Notes: generated by a model not told the origin, from the sequence alone. Shown: positions 36,645-45,584, counted from the stretch's first letter. The stretch: 64,000 nt of DNA from JBBDQZ01 sp040905705 (GCA_040905705.1 JBBDQZ010000029.1:248001-312000), one strand, 5' to 3'. Program-made: numbers and translations.

Positions 36645-37526
36645 TCATTCATCCAGCCAGCGTGAAGTAACAGGTTTATAGGTTTCAATACGTCTGTCAC
36701 GAAAAAACGGCCAGGTGGTGCGGTGACGATCCATAACCGACAAATCGATTTGACACATTACCATATCTTCCATTTCCCCGCCTTCAGAAAGGATATCACC
36801 AAACGGACCGCTCACAAAGGAATGCCCCCAGAAAGACAGGTTTTCTTCAATCCCTGTACGGTTCACGGAAGCAACATAACATCCGTTTGCTATAGCGTGG
36901 CTGCGTTGGATAGTTTTCCAGGCTTCCAGATACTTTTCTGAATCGTCACCAATTTCTTCGGGCAAGGCGCCTATTGCTGTCGGATAGACCAACAGATCGG
37001 CTCCCATCATGGCTGTAATACGTGCTGCTTCAGGATACCACTGATCCCAGCAGATCAAAACACCAATCCTGCAAAAACGGGTATGGAATGTTAAATAACC
37101 GAGATCACCCGGAGTAAAATAGAATTTTTCGTAAAAACCAGGATCTTCAGGGATATGCATTTTGCGGTATTTACCAAGGTAGGTACCATCGGCATCTATT
37201 ACTGCCGCTGTATTATGAAACAGCCCCGATGAGCGTTTTTCAAACAGGGATGCAACAATGACCACACCGTTCTCAGCAGCAATTTTCTGAAGGTATTCAG
37301 TAGTTGGTCCAGGCACAGGTTCGGCCCAATCGAAATAGCGTTCGTCTACCTCACGACAAAAATAAGGCCAGGCGAACAGTTCTTGAAGAAGAATTAGCTG
37401 AGCCCCTTTTTGTGCAGCCAAACGAATTTGATCACTGGTAAAAGCCAGGTTCTTTTCAATATCATTACTGCAACTGCTCTGAATCAGTGCAAGTGTAACA
37501 GAGGATCGGGGTTTTGTCCTGGCCAT
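36645..37526 (-). CDS. aguB: N-carbamoylputrescine amidase
   Basis: Nitrilase-superfamily enzyme that hydrolyses N-carbamoylputrescine to putrescine, CO2 and ammonia. The catalytic triad is Glu49 (LLQELFAWPYF), Lys122 (GKYRKMHIPEDPGFYEK) and Cys159 (VLICWDQWYPEAAR). The GKYRKMHIP and WDQWYPEAAR wording and 293-residue length match AguB rather than general amidases. With pdaD it implies arginine to agmatine to carbamoylputrescine to putrescine; agmatine deiminase (aguA) is not in the window. A long structured leader with a terminator precedes it. Confidence 0.92.
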   Translation of the reverse strand: MARTKPRSSVTLALIQSSCSNDIEKNLAFTSDQIRLAAQKGAQLILLQELFAWPYFCREVDERYFDWAEPVPGPTTEYLQKIAAENGVVIVASLFEKRSSGLFHNTAAVIDADGTYLGKYRKMHIPEDPGFYEKFYFTPGDLGYLTFHTRFCRIGVLICWDQWYPEAARITAMMGADLLVYPTAIGALPEEIGDDSEKYLEAWKTIQRSHAIANGCYVASVNRTGIEENLSFWGHSFVSGPFGDILSEGGEMEDMVMCQIDLSVMDRHRTTWPFFRDRRIETYKPVTSRWLDE

Positions 37527-37650
37527 AAAAGAATTTGATCGATTAGATTATTATCAGATCGCTTTGAAATCAGATCAGAGGAGATCAATGTTGAACTGCC
37601 ATGTTGAATTCGACATAGATCTACCTCCAGGGGATATCGGGAATATAAGC

Positions 37651-37686
37651 AAAAAAAAGCTCCTGTTGCGGGTCAACAACAGGAGC
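37651..37686 (-). terminator. strong intrinsic terminator 125 bp before aguB
   Basis: Read on the minus strand, GCTCCTGTTG and CAACAGGAGC form a perfect 10-bp stem over an 8-base loop, followed by TTTTTTTT. No minus-strand protein gene lies upstream of it, so it ends either a small RNA or a regulated aguB leader. Confidence 0.85.
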
Positions 37687-37900
37687 ATCAGGCTGAGAAG
37701 CCTTGTTGGGGTCAGCGCCTAATAGCAGTCTCTGCAACTTAATGGTGCTGCAAAGATTCTCTCTCAAGAACAGTCCGAGGTTGTTTCATGATTTTTGGAT
37801 CAGGTATGCATTTTTTATAATTACCGACAATAGAGATTTCATATGCATATTTCATCGGACGATTACGCGTTTCGCTGAAAATCAGCTTTAAAAGATTTGA
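37651..37900 (-). ncRNA. candidate structured leader RNA or small RNA before aguB
   Basis: On the minus strand about 250 bases upstream of aguB hold no protein-like frame but several stems: CTTTGCA with TGCAGAG over a 12-base loop, AGGC..TGA with TCAGCCT, and a final strong terminator with eight T. A segment CAACAAGG at 37708-37701 could pair with CCTGTTG of the terminator's 5' arm, an arrangement expected of an antiterminator. It does not match the known SAM, TPP, FMN, cobalamin or lysine riboswitch cores I can recall, nor 6S, SRP or RNase P RNA. The 5' end is a guess. Confidence 0.45.
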
Positions 37901-38123
37901 TATATTTAGTTATACACAACACAAGTGCCTGACACCTATTACTTTTTTTGAAACAGTTTATATTATTACATGTGTATTTTAAATTACATAAACAATAAAG
38001 TCTCAATGTAAAAGGAATATATTTTGAAAGGCAGGCTAATAGCAGCTATCTTTTAGCGTCATTATAAGATGGCAAGATATGAATTGATTCTACAGATTGA
38101 CTTTTAAGTAATGAATTTGGACA
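37901..38123. other. AT-rich intergenic DNA
   Basis: No gene seen on either strand. It should contain the plus-strand promoter for the DUF3098 gene and the start of any minus-strand leader transcript of aguB (TTGTGT and TATAAC boxes occur near 37925-37910 on the minus strand, only suggestive). Confidence 0.4.
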
Positions 38124-38426
38124 ATGAGTAGAGAAAAAAGGAAAAATCGTCCGCACCGAAGGAGAAAAAAAAGAACAGCAGCCCCGATGCTGTTGACCAG
38201 CTATAATTATAAACTTCTCGCTGCAGGGGGGTTCTGTGTAGTATTGGGATTTGGAGGGATGTATATTGATGGAACACAATATGGTATTTATTCACTTTAC
38301 CTGGCTCCATTGCTGGTAACACTCGGTTTTATTCTTGTAGCAATATCGGTATTCAAAACCGATCCAGCCTTGGTTGTGCTAAATGAAGAACAATCCGGTT
38401 CCGATTTGGAAAGAAAAACTTCGTGA
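38124..38426 (+). CDS. DUF3098 family small membrane protein
   Basis: A 100-residue protein: a very basic N terminus (KRKNRPHRRRKKR), then two hydrophobic segments (NYKLLAAGGFCVVLGFGGM and APLLVTLGFILVAISVF) and a short polar tail. The NYKLL..G....GF..M and LAP...LGF pattern fits DUF3098, a small membrane family typical of Bacteroidota and relatives, often encoded near cell-division genes. Function unknown. The basic start should face the cytoplasm. Confidence 0.65.
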   Translation: MSREKRKNRPHRRRKKRTAAPMLLTSYNYKLLAAGGFCVVLGFGGMYIDGTQYGIYSLYLAPLLVTLGFILVAISVFKTDPALVVLNEEQSGSDLERKTS

Positions 38427-38523
38427 ACCGTAAACAGGTTCCATTGTCGGGAAGAAAACTCAATTGAAATACATTCTCATTTTTTCCCGGCCAGTCTGCT
38501 AACCCGTCATTGTTGTTATATTT

Positions 38524-39375
38524 TTGATTGATCGTCTGTTAAATTACCTGTATGTATTTTTGATCATTGTCCTGTTTGTGCTCTTTGCCGATCAAACCCA
38601 GCGCACATGGATCATCTCCGCATGGTTATTGGGAGCACTATTTGTTTTCATTATTTATCTGTTCAATACCCTGACCATTGACGGTACCGCTGCGGCATTG
38701 ACCGTCGGGGTTGTAGCGATGGGCCTGGGAAGCTGGACAGGTGCGCTCTTGATACTCTTTTTCTTTGGCACCAGTTACGGATTATCGTCGTGGTTGGATC
38801 GTAATGAAGTGCATGCATCAAACACGGAACCTGTTGCCGAGCGACGCAGCGGAATACAGGTCTGGGCCAATGTGTTCTGGTTCGTTACTTTTTTGACTGC
38901 CTATTTTATATATCTGGAACCATGGCTCCAGATATGTGCAGCAGCGGCGATCGCTGCTGCCACTTCCGATACTTGGTCATCGATTATAGGAACCCGCCTG
39001 TCGAAAAACACACGTATGATTACAAACTTCGACAGTGTTCCGGCCGGCACCGACGGAGCCATCTCTTTACCGGGAACACTTGCCGGAGCGGCAGGAGCAG
39101 TATCGATTGCAATTATTTACATAATAACCGGCTTAATAAGTGGAACATGGGAGCTTTGGGATGGAGTAGTTATATTCATTTGTGGGTTTTTCGGTGGTAT
39201 TGCAGATTCTATTTTAGGCGCACTTGTTCAATATCACAATTTTATTTCTGTCAGAGTATCGAAAGCAGAAAAACATGGATTATTACAGATGTCATCTAAG
39301 CTGATTCCGTGTAACGACAAAGTTAATTTTATGGCAACCGGAACAGCAGCGTTATTGGCTTTGCTGCTTTATTAA
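38524..39375 (+). CDS. DUF92 family integral membrane protein
   Basis: A 283-residue polytopic membrane protein with the DUF92 features: LTIDGTAAALTVGVVAMGLG near the start, the AAIAAATSDTWSSIIGTRLS motif, PAGTDGAISLPGTLAGAAGA and GFFGGIADSILGALVQ. The family includes plant phytol/phytyl-phosphate kinases (VTE6-like) and TMEM19; some members use CTP to phosphorylate prenyl alcohols, but the bacterial role is not settled. The start codon is TTG. It lies 97 bp after the DUF3098 gene. Confidence 0.8.
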   Translation: MIDRLLNYLYVFLIIVLFVLFADQTQRTWIISAWLLGALFVFIIYLFNTLTIDGTAAALTVGVVAMGLGSWTGALLILFFFGTSYGLSSWLDRNEVHASNTEPVAERRSGIQVWANVFWFVTFLTAYFIYLEPWLQICAAAAIAAATSDTWSSIIGTRLSKNTRMITNFDSVPAGTDGAISLPGTLAGAAGAVSIAIIYIITGLISGTWELWDGVVIFICGFFGGIADSILGALVQYHNFISVRVSKAEKHGLLQMSSKLIPCNDKVNFMATGTAALLALLLY

Positions 39376-39550
39376 TGGGTGGGCTTCATTAACACTACGC
39401 TCAACAAAATATCCGGTAGAGCATGGGTTTTTCTATAAACCCTTTATTAACGGTCATTAAAAGTGTAAACTGTCTTGCGCCAACAGATATGGACAGAATT
39501 GCATAAAAGAAAATATAGCCTGCTTTTTGATTCCCTAAACTTTCCAAATT

Positions 39551-40852
39551 ATGCGCTGGTACAAAACACTACATTGGCAAATATTGATCGGGCTCATCGC
39601 CGGTGTTATCTGGGGCCTTGTCGCCACATTATCCGGTTTCCAGGAGTTCACCCTGACATATATCGAACCGTTCGGTATAATATTTATACGGATGTTGCAA
39701 CTGGTTGCCATTCCTCTGGTTATTGCCTCTCTTATCGTCGGTATCACCAACCTTAATGACCTAACCAAGCTCTCCCGAATGGGGGGGAAGACCATCGGTA
39801 TCTACCTGGTCACCACAGTGATTGCTATTACCATCGGGCTGAGCATTGTCAATATTGTGAAGCCAGGTATGGTATTGCCGGAACAGACTCGCAACGAGCT
39901 GTTTGCCGCTTACCAGGAAGGAATCGAAGGAAGTGAAGAGATGGCCTCAGAGCTCCTGGAACGCAGCCCGCTGCAATTCGTTGTTGACATCGTGCCTTCT
40001 AATTTCTTCGCTGCAGCTTCTGATAACGTCAATATGCTGCAAATTGTTTTTGTGGCGCTGATAATAGGCATCGGTTTGATGAAACTTCCGAAAGAAAAAT
40101 CGAAGGTACTGGTCGACTTTTTCGATTCACTGAATGACGTGATTATAAAAATTGTAGAACTAATCATGAAAGTCGCTCCCTATGGTGTATTTGCCCTGAT
40201 AGCATCGGTCATTGTAGAGCTGGGAGGAGAAGACCTGGCTCGTACGGTCGAGTTGCTTCAGGCATTGCTAGTGTATGGTGTAGTGGTAGTGGTTGGATTG
40301 ATCCTCCACGTCGCCATTGTCTACACGCTGATATTAAAAATATTCAGCAATATGAGTATGTGGAATTTTCTGAAGGGAATCCGGCCGGCTCAACTGCTTG
40401 GTTTCAGTACCAGTTCCAGTCTGGCCACTCTGCCGGTAACAATGGAGCGTGCGGAAAAAAAACTCGGTGTTCACGAAGAGGTGGCCAGTTTTGTGCTCCC
40501 TGTCGGGGCGACTATCAATATGGACGGAACCAGTCTGTATCAGGCTGTGGCGGCCGTGTTCATCGCGCAAGCTGTGGGTATCGATCTGTCACTCTCACAG
40601 CAGCTCATAATCGTGATCACAGCGACACTTGCGTCGATCGGAACAGCCGGGGTTCCGGGAGCCGGCATTATTATGTTGGTGATCGTGCTTCAGGCTGTGC
40701 AGATCCCGATCAATGGAATTGCACTGATCATCGGGGTGGACCGAATACTGGATATGTGCCGTACGGCTGTTAATGTAACCGGTGATGCGGCCGTTTCCGT
40801 GGCTGTGGCAAGCACGGAAGGCCGACTGGGTGAAGGCCATTTTGATGATTGA
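39551..40852 (+). CDS. dicarboxylate/amino acid:cation symporter (DAACS family)
   Basis: A 433-residue carrier of the glutamate/dicarboxylate symporter family (GltP, DctA, GltPh). The re-entrant hairpin 1 serine motif FSTSSSLATLPVT, the unwound-helix motif NMDGTSLYQAVAA and hairpin 2 TLASIGTAGVPGAG are all present, followed by GVDRILDMCRTAVNVTGD with the conserved Asp and Arg that bind acidic amino acids. Coupling ion is Na+ or H+. No partner gene adjoins it. Confidence 0.93.
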   Translation: MRWYKTLHWQILIGLIAGVIWGLVATLSGFQEFTLTYIEPFGIIFIRMLQLVAIPLVIASLIVGITNLNDLTKLSRMGGKTIGIYLVTTVIAITIGLSIVNIVKPGMVLPEQTRNELFAAYQEGIEGSEEMASELLERSPLQFVVDIVPSNFFAAASDNVNMLQIVFVALIIGIGLMKLPKEKSKVLVDFFDSLNDVIIKIVELIMKVAPYGVFALIASVIVELGGEDLARTVELLQALLVYGVVVVVGLILHVAIVYTLILKIFSNMSMWNFLKGIRPAQLLGFSTSSSLATLPVTMERAEKKLGVHEEVASFVLPVGATINMDGTSLYQAVAAVFIAQAVGIDLSLSQQLIIVITATLASIGTAGVPGAGIIMLVIVLQAVQIPINGIALIIGVDRILDMCRTAVNVTGDAAVSVAVASTEGRLGEGHFDD

Positions 40853-41090
40853 GAAAGTTTAGTATCAAATTCAGAAGAGAGTCCTGCATATCTGCTAACA
40901 GGTTGATATTTAGGAATGCCCGGGTATCATTTTGCCTGACCGAACAGCCATGGGGTAAAGATATACGTTCATCGTAGTAATACCTCATCCAACAACTGCA
41001 TTGACAGATTCAATCGGAATACAGATCTTAAAGGTGATATTTTATTAAATGTCATGCATTCATTTACAATGATTTTATTCGGATAAATAC

Positions 41091-41909
41091 ATGAAGTTTA
41101 TCTCTGTCGATGATTCAAAAATTCCTGCTTTGGGATTCGGAACATTCCGTCTTTCAGGAAAGCAGTGTGAACACTCGGTTGCCGATGCCTTGTCATCGGG
41201 TTACCGACACATTGATACCGCTGAAATGTATAATAATGAAGCCGAAACAGGAACAGGCATTAAACGGTCCGGCATTAGTCGGAAAGATCTGTTTATAACC
41301 ACCAAACTGTGGACACACAGCCTTGCACCCGGGGATGTAAAAAAAACGGCCGTCCGGTCCTTGAGACGCTTGCAGACCGACTACATCGATCTGCTTCTGA
41401 TTCACTGGCCGTCATCATCGATTCCTCTCGAAGATACGCTTGGAGCCATGGATCGCCTGCGACATGAGGGTAAAATTCGTTTTATTGGTGTCAGTAATTT
41501 CAATTTAGCCTGGATGGAAAAAGCTGTTCAAACCGGTGTACCCCTGATTACCAACCAGATTGAATACCATGCGTTGCTTTCACAGGACAAGTTGTTGAAT
41601 TATCTGCGTAAGCACAAAATGTTCCTGACCGCCTACAGTCCGCTTGCCAAAGGCGAACTGGCCGGCCATCCGGTCCTGGAAGAGATCGGCCGAAAACACG
41701 CCAAAAACGCCACACAAGTGGCGCTCCGGTGGCTGATCCGGCAGGACGATGTCGCGACGGTCCCAAAGGCTTCAAGCCATGAAAAGCGACGGGAAAACAT
41801 GGAAATATTCGATTTCGACCTGGACGAAGAAGATCTGGAGCGGATCGCTTCACTGGAAAAAGACCGGCGCATTGTCGATATTCCCGGATTATCCCCTCAA
41901 TGGGATTGA
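41091..41909 (+). CDS. aldo/keto reductase
   Basis: NADPH-dependent carbonyl reductase of the AKR superfamily, 272 residues. The catalytic tetrad is Asp42, Tyr47 (IDTAEMYNNE), Lys72 (TTKLW) and His105 (LLLIHWP). The GFGTFRLSG start and VPKASSHEKRRENMEIFDF (NADP-binding) end match the AKR5/2,5-diketogluconate reductase-like group. The physiological substrate cannot be inferred. Monocistronic by spacing. Confidence 0.92.
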   Translation: MKFISVDDSKIPALGFGTFRLSGKQCEHSVADALSSGYRHIDTAEMYNNEAETGTGIKRSGISRKDLFITTKLWTHSLAPGDVKKTAVRSLRRLQTDYIDLLLIHWPSSSIPLEDTLGAMDRLRHEGKIRFIGVSNFNLAWMEKAVQTGVPLITNQIEYHALLSQDKLLNYLRKHKMFLTAYSPLAKGELAGHPVLEEIGRKHAKNATQVALRWLIRQDDVATVPKASSHEKRRENMEIFDFDLDEEDLERIASLEKDRRIVDIPGLSPQWD

Positions 41910-41936
41910 GCGCGGTTTCTACTCGAAGCATTTCCA

Positions 41937-42050
41937 TCCTTCATTTTCCGCTGATACTTTTTGCACATTCCATTTTTCCCTGCACTATTTAATTTTTCAT
42001 TTTCTGCTCTCAATTTTTCACTTTCAACTTTTCCCACTTTCTACACGATC
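41937..42050 (+). repeat. pyrimidine-rich low-complexity intergenic tract
   Basis: Loosely repeated TTTTTCACTTTCAACTTTTCCC-like strings fill the space after the aldo/keto reductase gene and just touch the end of the convergent methyltransferase gene. A similar string (TTTTTACTTTTCACTCTGC) occurs at 53452-53470. It may work as a bidirectional T-run/A-run transcription end. Confidence 0.5.
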
Positions 42051-42725
42051 ACCATGCCTTATTCCCGTATTATGGGTGTCGGGCGATTCTCGTTTTTTGA
42101 GCACAAACACCCGCTGCCGGTCGGACCAAACCTGCTGAAACCCGTACCGGGACGAAAGATAATCGATGGTGTCGGAATGATAGAAACAAACATGCGTGGG
42201 ATCTTTGGGATAGTACCACTCCCGAAAGTCGCGCTCGTGATGCCATATCTCGGTCATAATGGTCAACACTCCACCCGAATTGAGCAACCGGCACAAGGTC
42301 TGCATTTCCCGGGCCGGGTCGAAAAAATGCTCTAAGCATTCGGTGGAGAAGATGAAATCGAAGGGCCCCTCCGGCAACTCGGGAAAGAAAAACGGATCAT
42401 AGTCTTTACACGTCCGTCCGGTGCGTTTCAGCAGAGTGCTCAGGGTCGGGACAGGACCGCACCCGTAATCCAATCCCCGGGCACCGACAGGAATGTGGGG
42501 AAGGGCGGGACGGATCGCCCGGTTCAGAAAATTGACGTAGCCCGGGTATTGAGGGCCGTTTTTATGCGTGAGATAGCGTGCTTTTTCGGCGCCGGGATCA
42601 GGAAGGCCGTCCCGACCGACAAAAATGAGCTTGCAACGGCCGCACATCCAATAGGTGCGATGCAGCGGACCGGTCAGGCGAATGTGATCGCCGGTCTTAT
42701 GACAGAGCGGACAGGGTGTGTTCAT
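42024..42725 (-). CDS. methyltransferase with N-terminal zinc ribbon
   Basis: From ATG 42725 (MNTPCPLCHKTGDHI) the protein has 233 residues. Two cysteine pairs (CPLC and CGRC) make a zinc ribbon in the first 35 residues; the rest is a class I methyltransferase with GLDYGCGPVPTLSTLL, DPFF and FIFSTECLEHFFDP. This layout is that of a widespread uncharacterised family (Methyltransf_23 type). The start overlaps the stop of the upstream DksA/TraR-type gene by 4 bp, so the two are coupled. A longer frame to 42806 overlaps that gene and is rejected. Confidence 0.8.
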   Translation of the reverse strand: MNTPCPLCHKTGDHIRLTGPLHRTYWMCGRCKLIFVGRDGLPDPGAEKARYLTHKNGPQYPGYVNFLNRAIRPALPHIPVGARGLDYGCGPVPTLSTLLKRTGRTCKDYDPFFFPELPEGPFDFIFSTECLEHFFDPAREMQTLCRLLNSGGVLTIMTEIWHHERDFREWYYPKDPTHVCFYHSDTIDYLSSRYGFQQVWSDRQRVFVLKKRESPDTHNTGIRHGDRVESGKS

Positions 42726-43057
42726 CGCGAACAGTTCACACAGACACGTTTTTCCGGCATAATCAAGATGCGTTCGAAAGCGATCGGCCCGCCGCAGCGG
42801 ACGCACAGGCCGTAATCATTGTCATCCACTTTTTCAAGCACATTTTGGAGGCGCTTTAGCCGGTTCCGGACGTTACGGTAGGCGGCATCGTTGACGCTCT
42901 TGTTGTTGATGGCATCCATGCGGGAGAGGCGTCCGATAGCGTTGTCCGGCGCTACTGCTGCCGTAAGTTCCTTGAGTAGCTTTAGCTCCTCTTCTGCTTC
43001 ACCGATCTGTTGGTAAATGGTTTCGCGCACCTGGTTTCGTTGTTCGCCGGAAAGCAT
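42722..43057 (-). CDS. DksA/TraR-type C4 zinc-finger protein
   Basis: A protein of about 111 residues: a helical hairpin (RNQVRETIYQQIGEAEEELKLL then NAIGRLSRMDAINNKSVNDAA) and a C-terminal C4 zinc finger (CVRCGGPI and CVNC). DksA relatives insert the hairpin into the RNA polymerase secondary channel. The IGRLSRMDA tip lacks the DxxDxA of true DksA, so it belongs to the TraR/YbiI-like side group with unclear action. ATG 43057 is preferred; the frame extends to 43117. The 242 bp upstream hold no gene. Confidence 0.8.
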   Translation of the reverse strand: MLSGEQRNQVRETIYQQIGEAEEELKLLKELTAAVAPDNAIGRLSRMDAINNKSVNDAAYRNVRNRLKRLQNVLEKVDDNDYGLCVRCGGPIAFERILIMPEKRVCVNCSR

Positions 43058-43359
43058 GGAAGATCGAGAAAATGATGTTTGATTAGACGAGTTTGACAAG
43101 GACCATAAAGAAGTCAAGCTTTTTTATCCGATATTATCAGGGTTGAATCTTTCATTTGGAGTGATTTTAGGTATACGATACCTCTGTAACGCCAAATTAG
43201 CGAATTCAGGTACTCTAAAAAAATTGTTATACAGTGCCAAAATAGAAATACATGAAGAAATGAATTTTATCACTTTATTTCTTAATCAAAGCAGGGTGGA
43301 GGGATCATATTTTCGGCTGCCCAGCGGCGTGATCTGGATCACTTCGCTGATTTTATTAC

Positions 43360-44244
43360 TCAGGACAATGTCGATGCTGCTCTGGCCAGGTACTTCGACA
43401 ACAACCCGTATCGGGGCGACAATACAAATACGATGGCAAATTGCAGACCGGCCACCACGGCCATCGCCCCGGCAATAGAACTGTTGATTCCGAGGGCCAT
43501 ATAATAGCCGCCAACCGCCGAGCCGATCCCGAACAACACCGCAAGCAGCAGCAGTTGGTGCAGCCGGTCGGTGAGCAGATAAGCCGTGGCCGGCGGGACG
43601 ATCAGCATGGCCACCACCAGGATGGCCCCGACGCTTTCAAACGAGGCAATTGTGGTGATGGAGACGGAACTCATCAGCCCGTAGTGGATCAGTCCGACCG
43701 GCAGGCCCAGCGTCGCCGCCAGCTGGGGACTGAAACAGTAGGTTTTCAGCTCCTTGTACATCGACAGGATGAAACCGAGATTGAACAGCAGTACCAGGCT
43801 AAGGATCCAGACCGGACGCGGTCCCATATCGCGCTCCTGCCAGTACCACAGGTCCCACGGAACGTAGGCGATTTCGCCGTACAGCACACACTCCTGGTCG
43901 ATGTCCGCATTGCCGGCAAATAACGAAATAATGATAACTCCAATTGCAAACAGAGTTGTAAAAACAATTCCCATAGACGTATCATGAAAAATACGCCCCT
44001 TTTTACTGAGTTCCTCGGTCAACCAGACCGTCAGCAGACCGAACATCCCCGCGCCGATTAACATTGGAAAAGTATTGCGACCGGCTGTCAACAGAAATGC
44101 GATCGCAATGCCGGGTAGCACGGCATGGGAAATGGCGTCTCCCATCAATGACATTTTCCTCAATACAAGGAATGAGCCCACCAATGCACAAGAACTTGCG
44201 GCCAGGATGCCGGTCAGTATAATCCATCCGGTTGAGGTGATCAT
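43360..44244 (-). CDS. Mn/Zn/Fe ABC transporter permease (second)
   Basis: A 294-residue member of the ABC-3 family of metal permeases with about eight hydrophobic segments. LGLPVGLIHYGLMSSVSITTIASFESVGAILVVAML is represented by its key parts: VGAILVVAMLIVPPATAYLL is the conserved coupling region, and MSLMGDAISHAVLPGIA is the other family signature. Last gene of a five-gene metal-uptake operon; it overlaps the preceding permease by 4 bp. Having two different permeases suggests a heterodimeric channel, as in TroCD. Confidence 0.9.
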   Translation of the reverse strand: MITSTGWIILTGILAASSCALVGSFLVLRKMSLMGDAISHAVLPGIAIAFLLTAGRNTFPMLIGAGMFGLLTVWLTEELSKKGRIFHDTSMGIVFTTLFAIGVIIISLFAGNADIDQECVLYGEIAYVPWDLWYWQERDMGPRPVWILSLVLLFNLGFILSMYKELKTYCFSPQLAATLGLPVGLIHYGLMSSVSITTIASFESVGAILVVAMLIVPPATAYLLTDRLHQLLLLAVLFGIGSAVGGYYMALGINSSIAGAMAVVAGLQFAIVFVLSPRYGLLSKYLARAASTLS

Positions 44245-45584
44245 GGTCGGTTGTCTCCTTTCTTTTCAGAAGTACGCTCGCTTTCATTCTCATATGGAAT
44301 CCGGCTTTGATGCGGATCCAAATCTGGAAAATCAAGAGAGCGGCGTAATTCACTTTCAATATCAGAAGTGATCAGATGTTCCATCGATTCGGCGTCATCA
44401 TGTACATGGTCTTCGGCTATACGAAGGCGATCACTGAGATATTTTTCCCAAAGGCGGTGAACCCTGACTAATCTTTGGGCTTCCTTGCGACCGGCCGAAG
44501 TCAGCAGGTGGCCGGACGGTTCCCCGGGGTAATGGGCAATCCATCTTTTCTTCAGCAATGACATAATCACTTTTTTTAATTGACGGCGAGGCATACGACG
44601 ACGTTTGTGCAACTCCTGTAAGGTTCGAACCCGGTCGGTTCTTCCGTCGGCTTCCTCCATGGCATAAAGGGTTTTAAGCACATTTTCAGAGGCCACTTTC
44701 TGTGCCAACCTCTTTTTTTGTAAAAAACGGGCTATTTCGCCACGTCCGGGAGCAAGCAGAAACGACAAAAAGAATATCAGTGCAGCACTGACAACCATCC
44801 AGGGTCCGGTAGGCATAGCTGGCGCCGTATAACTGATGAATGAGCCTGTAATTCCCGAGATTGCTCCGGTCCCGGCAGCAATGATCAGCATGATGTAAAG
44901 TGAATCGGTCCAGTAACGGCCGGCGGCAGCTGGAATGATAAGCATAGATGCCATAAGTACCACTCCGACGGCTTGAATTCCCGCAGTAATGATCATCACC
45001 ATCAATAATGCCAGTAAAAATTCGAGGCGCTTGACCGGATAGCCGATGCTCCTCGCAAATGAGATATCGAAACTAATCAGTTTGAACTCCTTGTAAGCCA
45101 GAATGATCATTAGCAGGATTAACAGACTGAGGCCACCGAAGATTTTCACATCATATCCGACCATAGCAGCGGCTTGACCAAAAAGAAAACTATCCAAACC
45201 ACTCTGATCAGCATAATCACCCGACTGAATAAGTGTAAGAAGCACTACGCCCAATCCAAAAAACACAGATAAAACCATTCCGATAGACGCATCCGGAGAA
45301 ATCCGGCTGTTCTGGCTGATGAAATCCATCGTTATCATACTTAATAAACCGAAAAAAAATGAGCCGATAATCAGCATGAAGGGATCTTTACCACCGGCTA
45401 TAATAAATGCAAGACAGACCCCCGGCAGTACAGCATGTGCTACCGCATCGCCGACCAGTGCCCGCCTTCGGAGAATGGCAAAACATCCAAGTGCCCCGGC
45501 CGAAATTCCAAGCAAAATGGTACCAGCCAATACATAACGGATATTGGGATCCTGGAGGGAGAAAAATTCAAGGAAGAGATCCAT
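44241..45584 (-). CDS. Mn/Zn/Fe ABC transporter permease fused to a DtxR-like domain
   Basis: Residues 1-290 are an ABC-3 metal permease (RRRALVGDAVAHAVLPGVCLA; GVVLMASMLIIPAAAGRYW). Residues from about 300 to 435 are a cytosolic DtxR-type winged helix and dimerisation domain: RRRMPRRQLKKVIMSLLKKR, LLTSAGRKEAQRLVRVHRLW, then DHVHDDAESMEHLI and DPHQSRIP. These match, segment by segment, the separate regulator at 47436 (LTDIGEKIALEVLRHHRLLE; DEIHDEAERLEHVI; DPHGDPIP). The fused domain could sense metal and gate transport. Usual permeases of this family stop near residue 290. Confidence 0.88.
   Translation of the reverse strand: MDLFLEFFSLQDPNIRYVLAGTILLGISAGALGCFAILRRRALVGDAVAHAVLPGVCLAFIIAGGKDPFMLIIGSFFFGLLSMITMDFISQNSRISPDASIGMVLSVFFGLGVVLLTLIQSGDYADQSGLDSFLFGQAAAMVGYDVKIFGGLSLLILLMIILAYKEFKLISFDISFARSIGYPVKRLEFLLALLMVMIITAGIQAVGVVLMASMLIIPAAAGRYWTDSLYIMLIIAAGTGAISGITGSFISYTAPAMPTGPWMVVSAALIFFLSFLLAPGRGEIARFLQKKRLAQKVASENVLKTLYAMEEADGRTDRVRTLQELHKRRRMPRRQLKKVIMSLLKKRWIAHYPGEPSGHLLTSAGRKEAQRLVRVHRLWEKYLSDRLRIAEDHVHDDAESMEHLITSDIESELRRSLDFPDLDPHQSRIPYENESERTSEKKGDNRP

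Noticed and set aside
37703..37891. 62-codon plus-strand frame
   Set aside because: It lies opposite the structured leader, has no ribosome site or family and a random composition.
37651..37900. 6S RNA, SRP RNA, tmRNA or RNase P RNA
   Set aside because: None of the conserved cores of these RNAs could be found, and the element is placed as a leader of aguB, so only a generic structured RNA is claimed.
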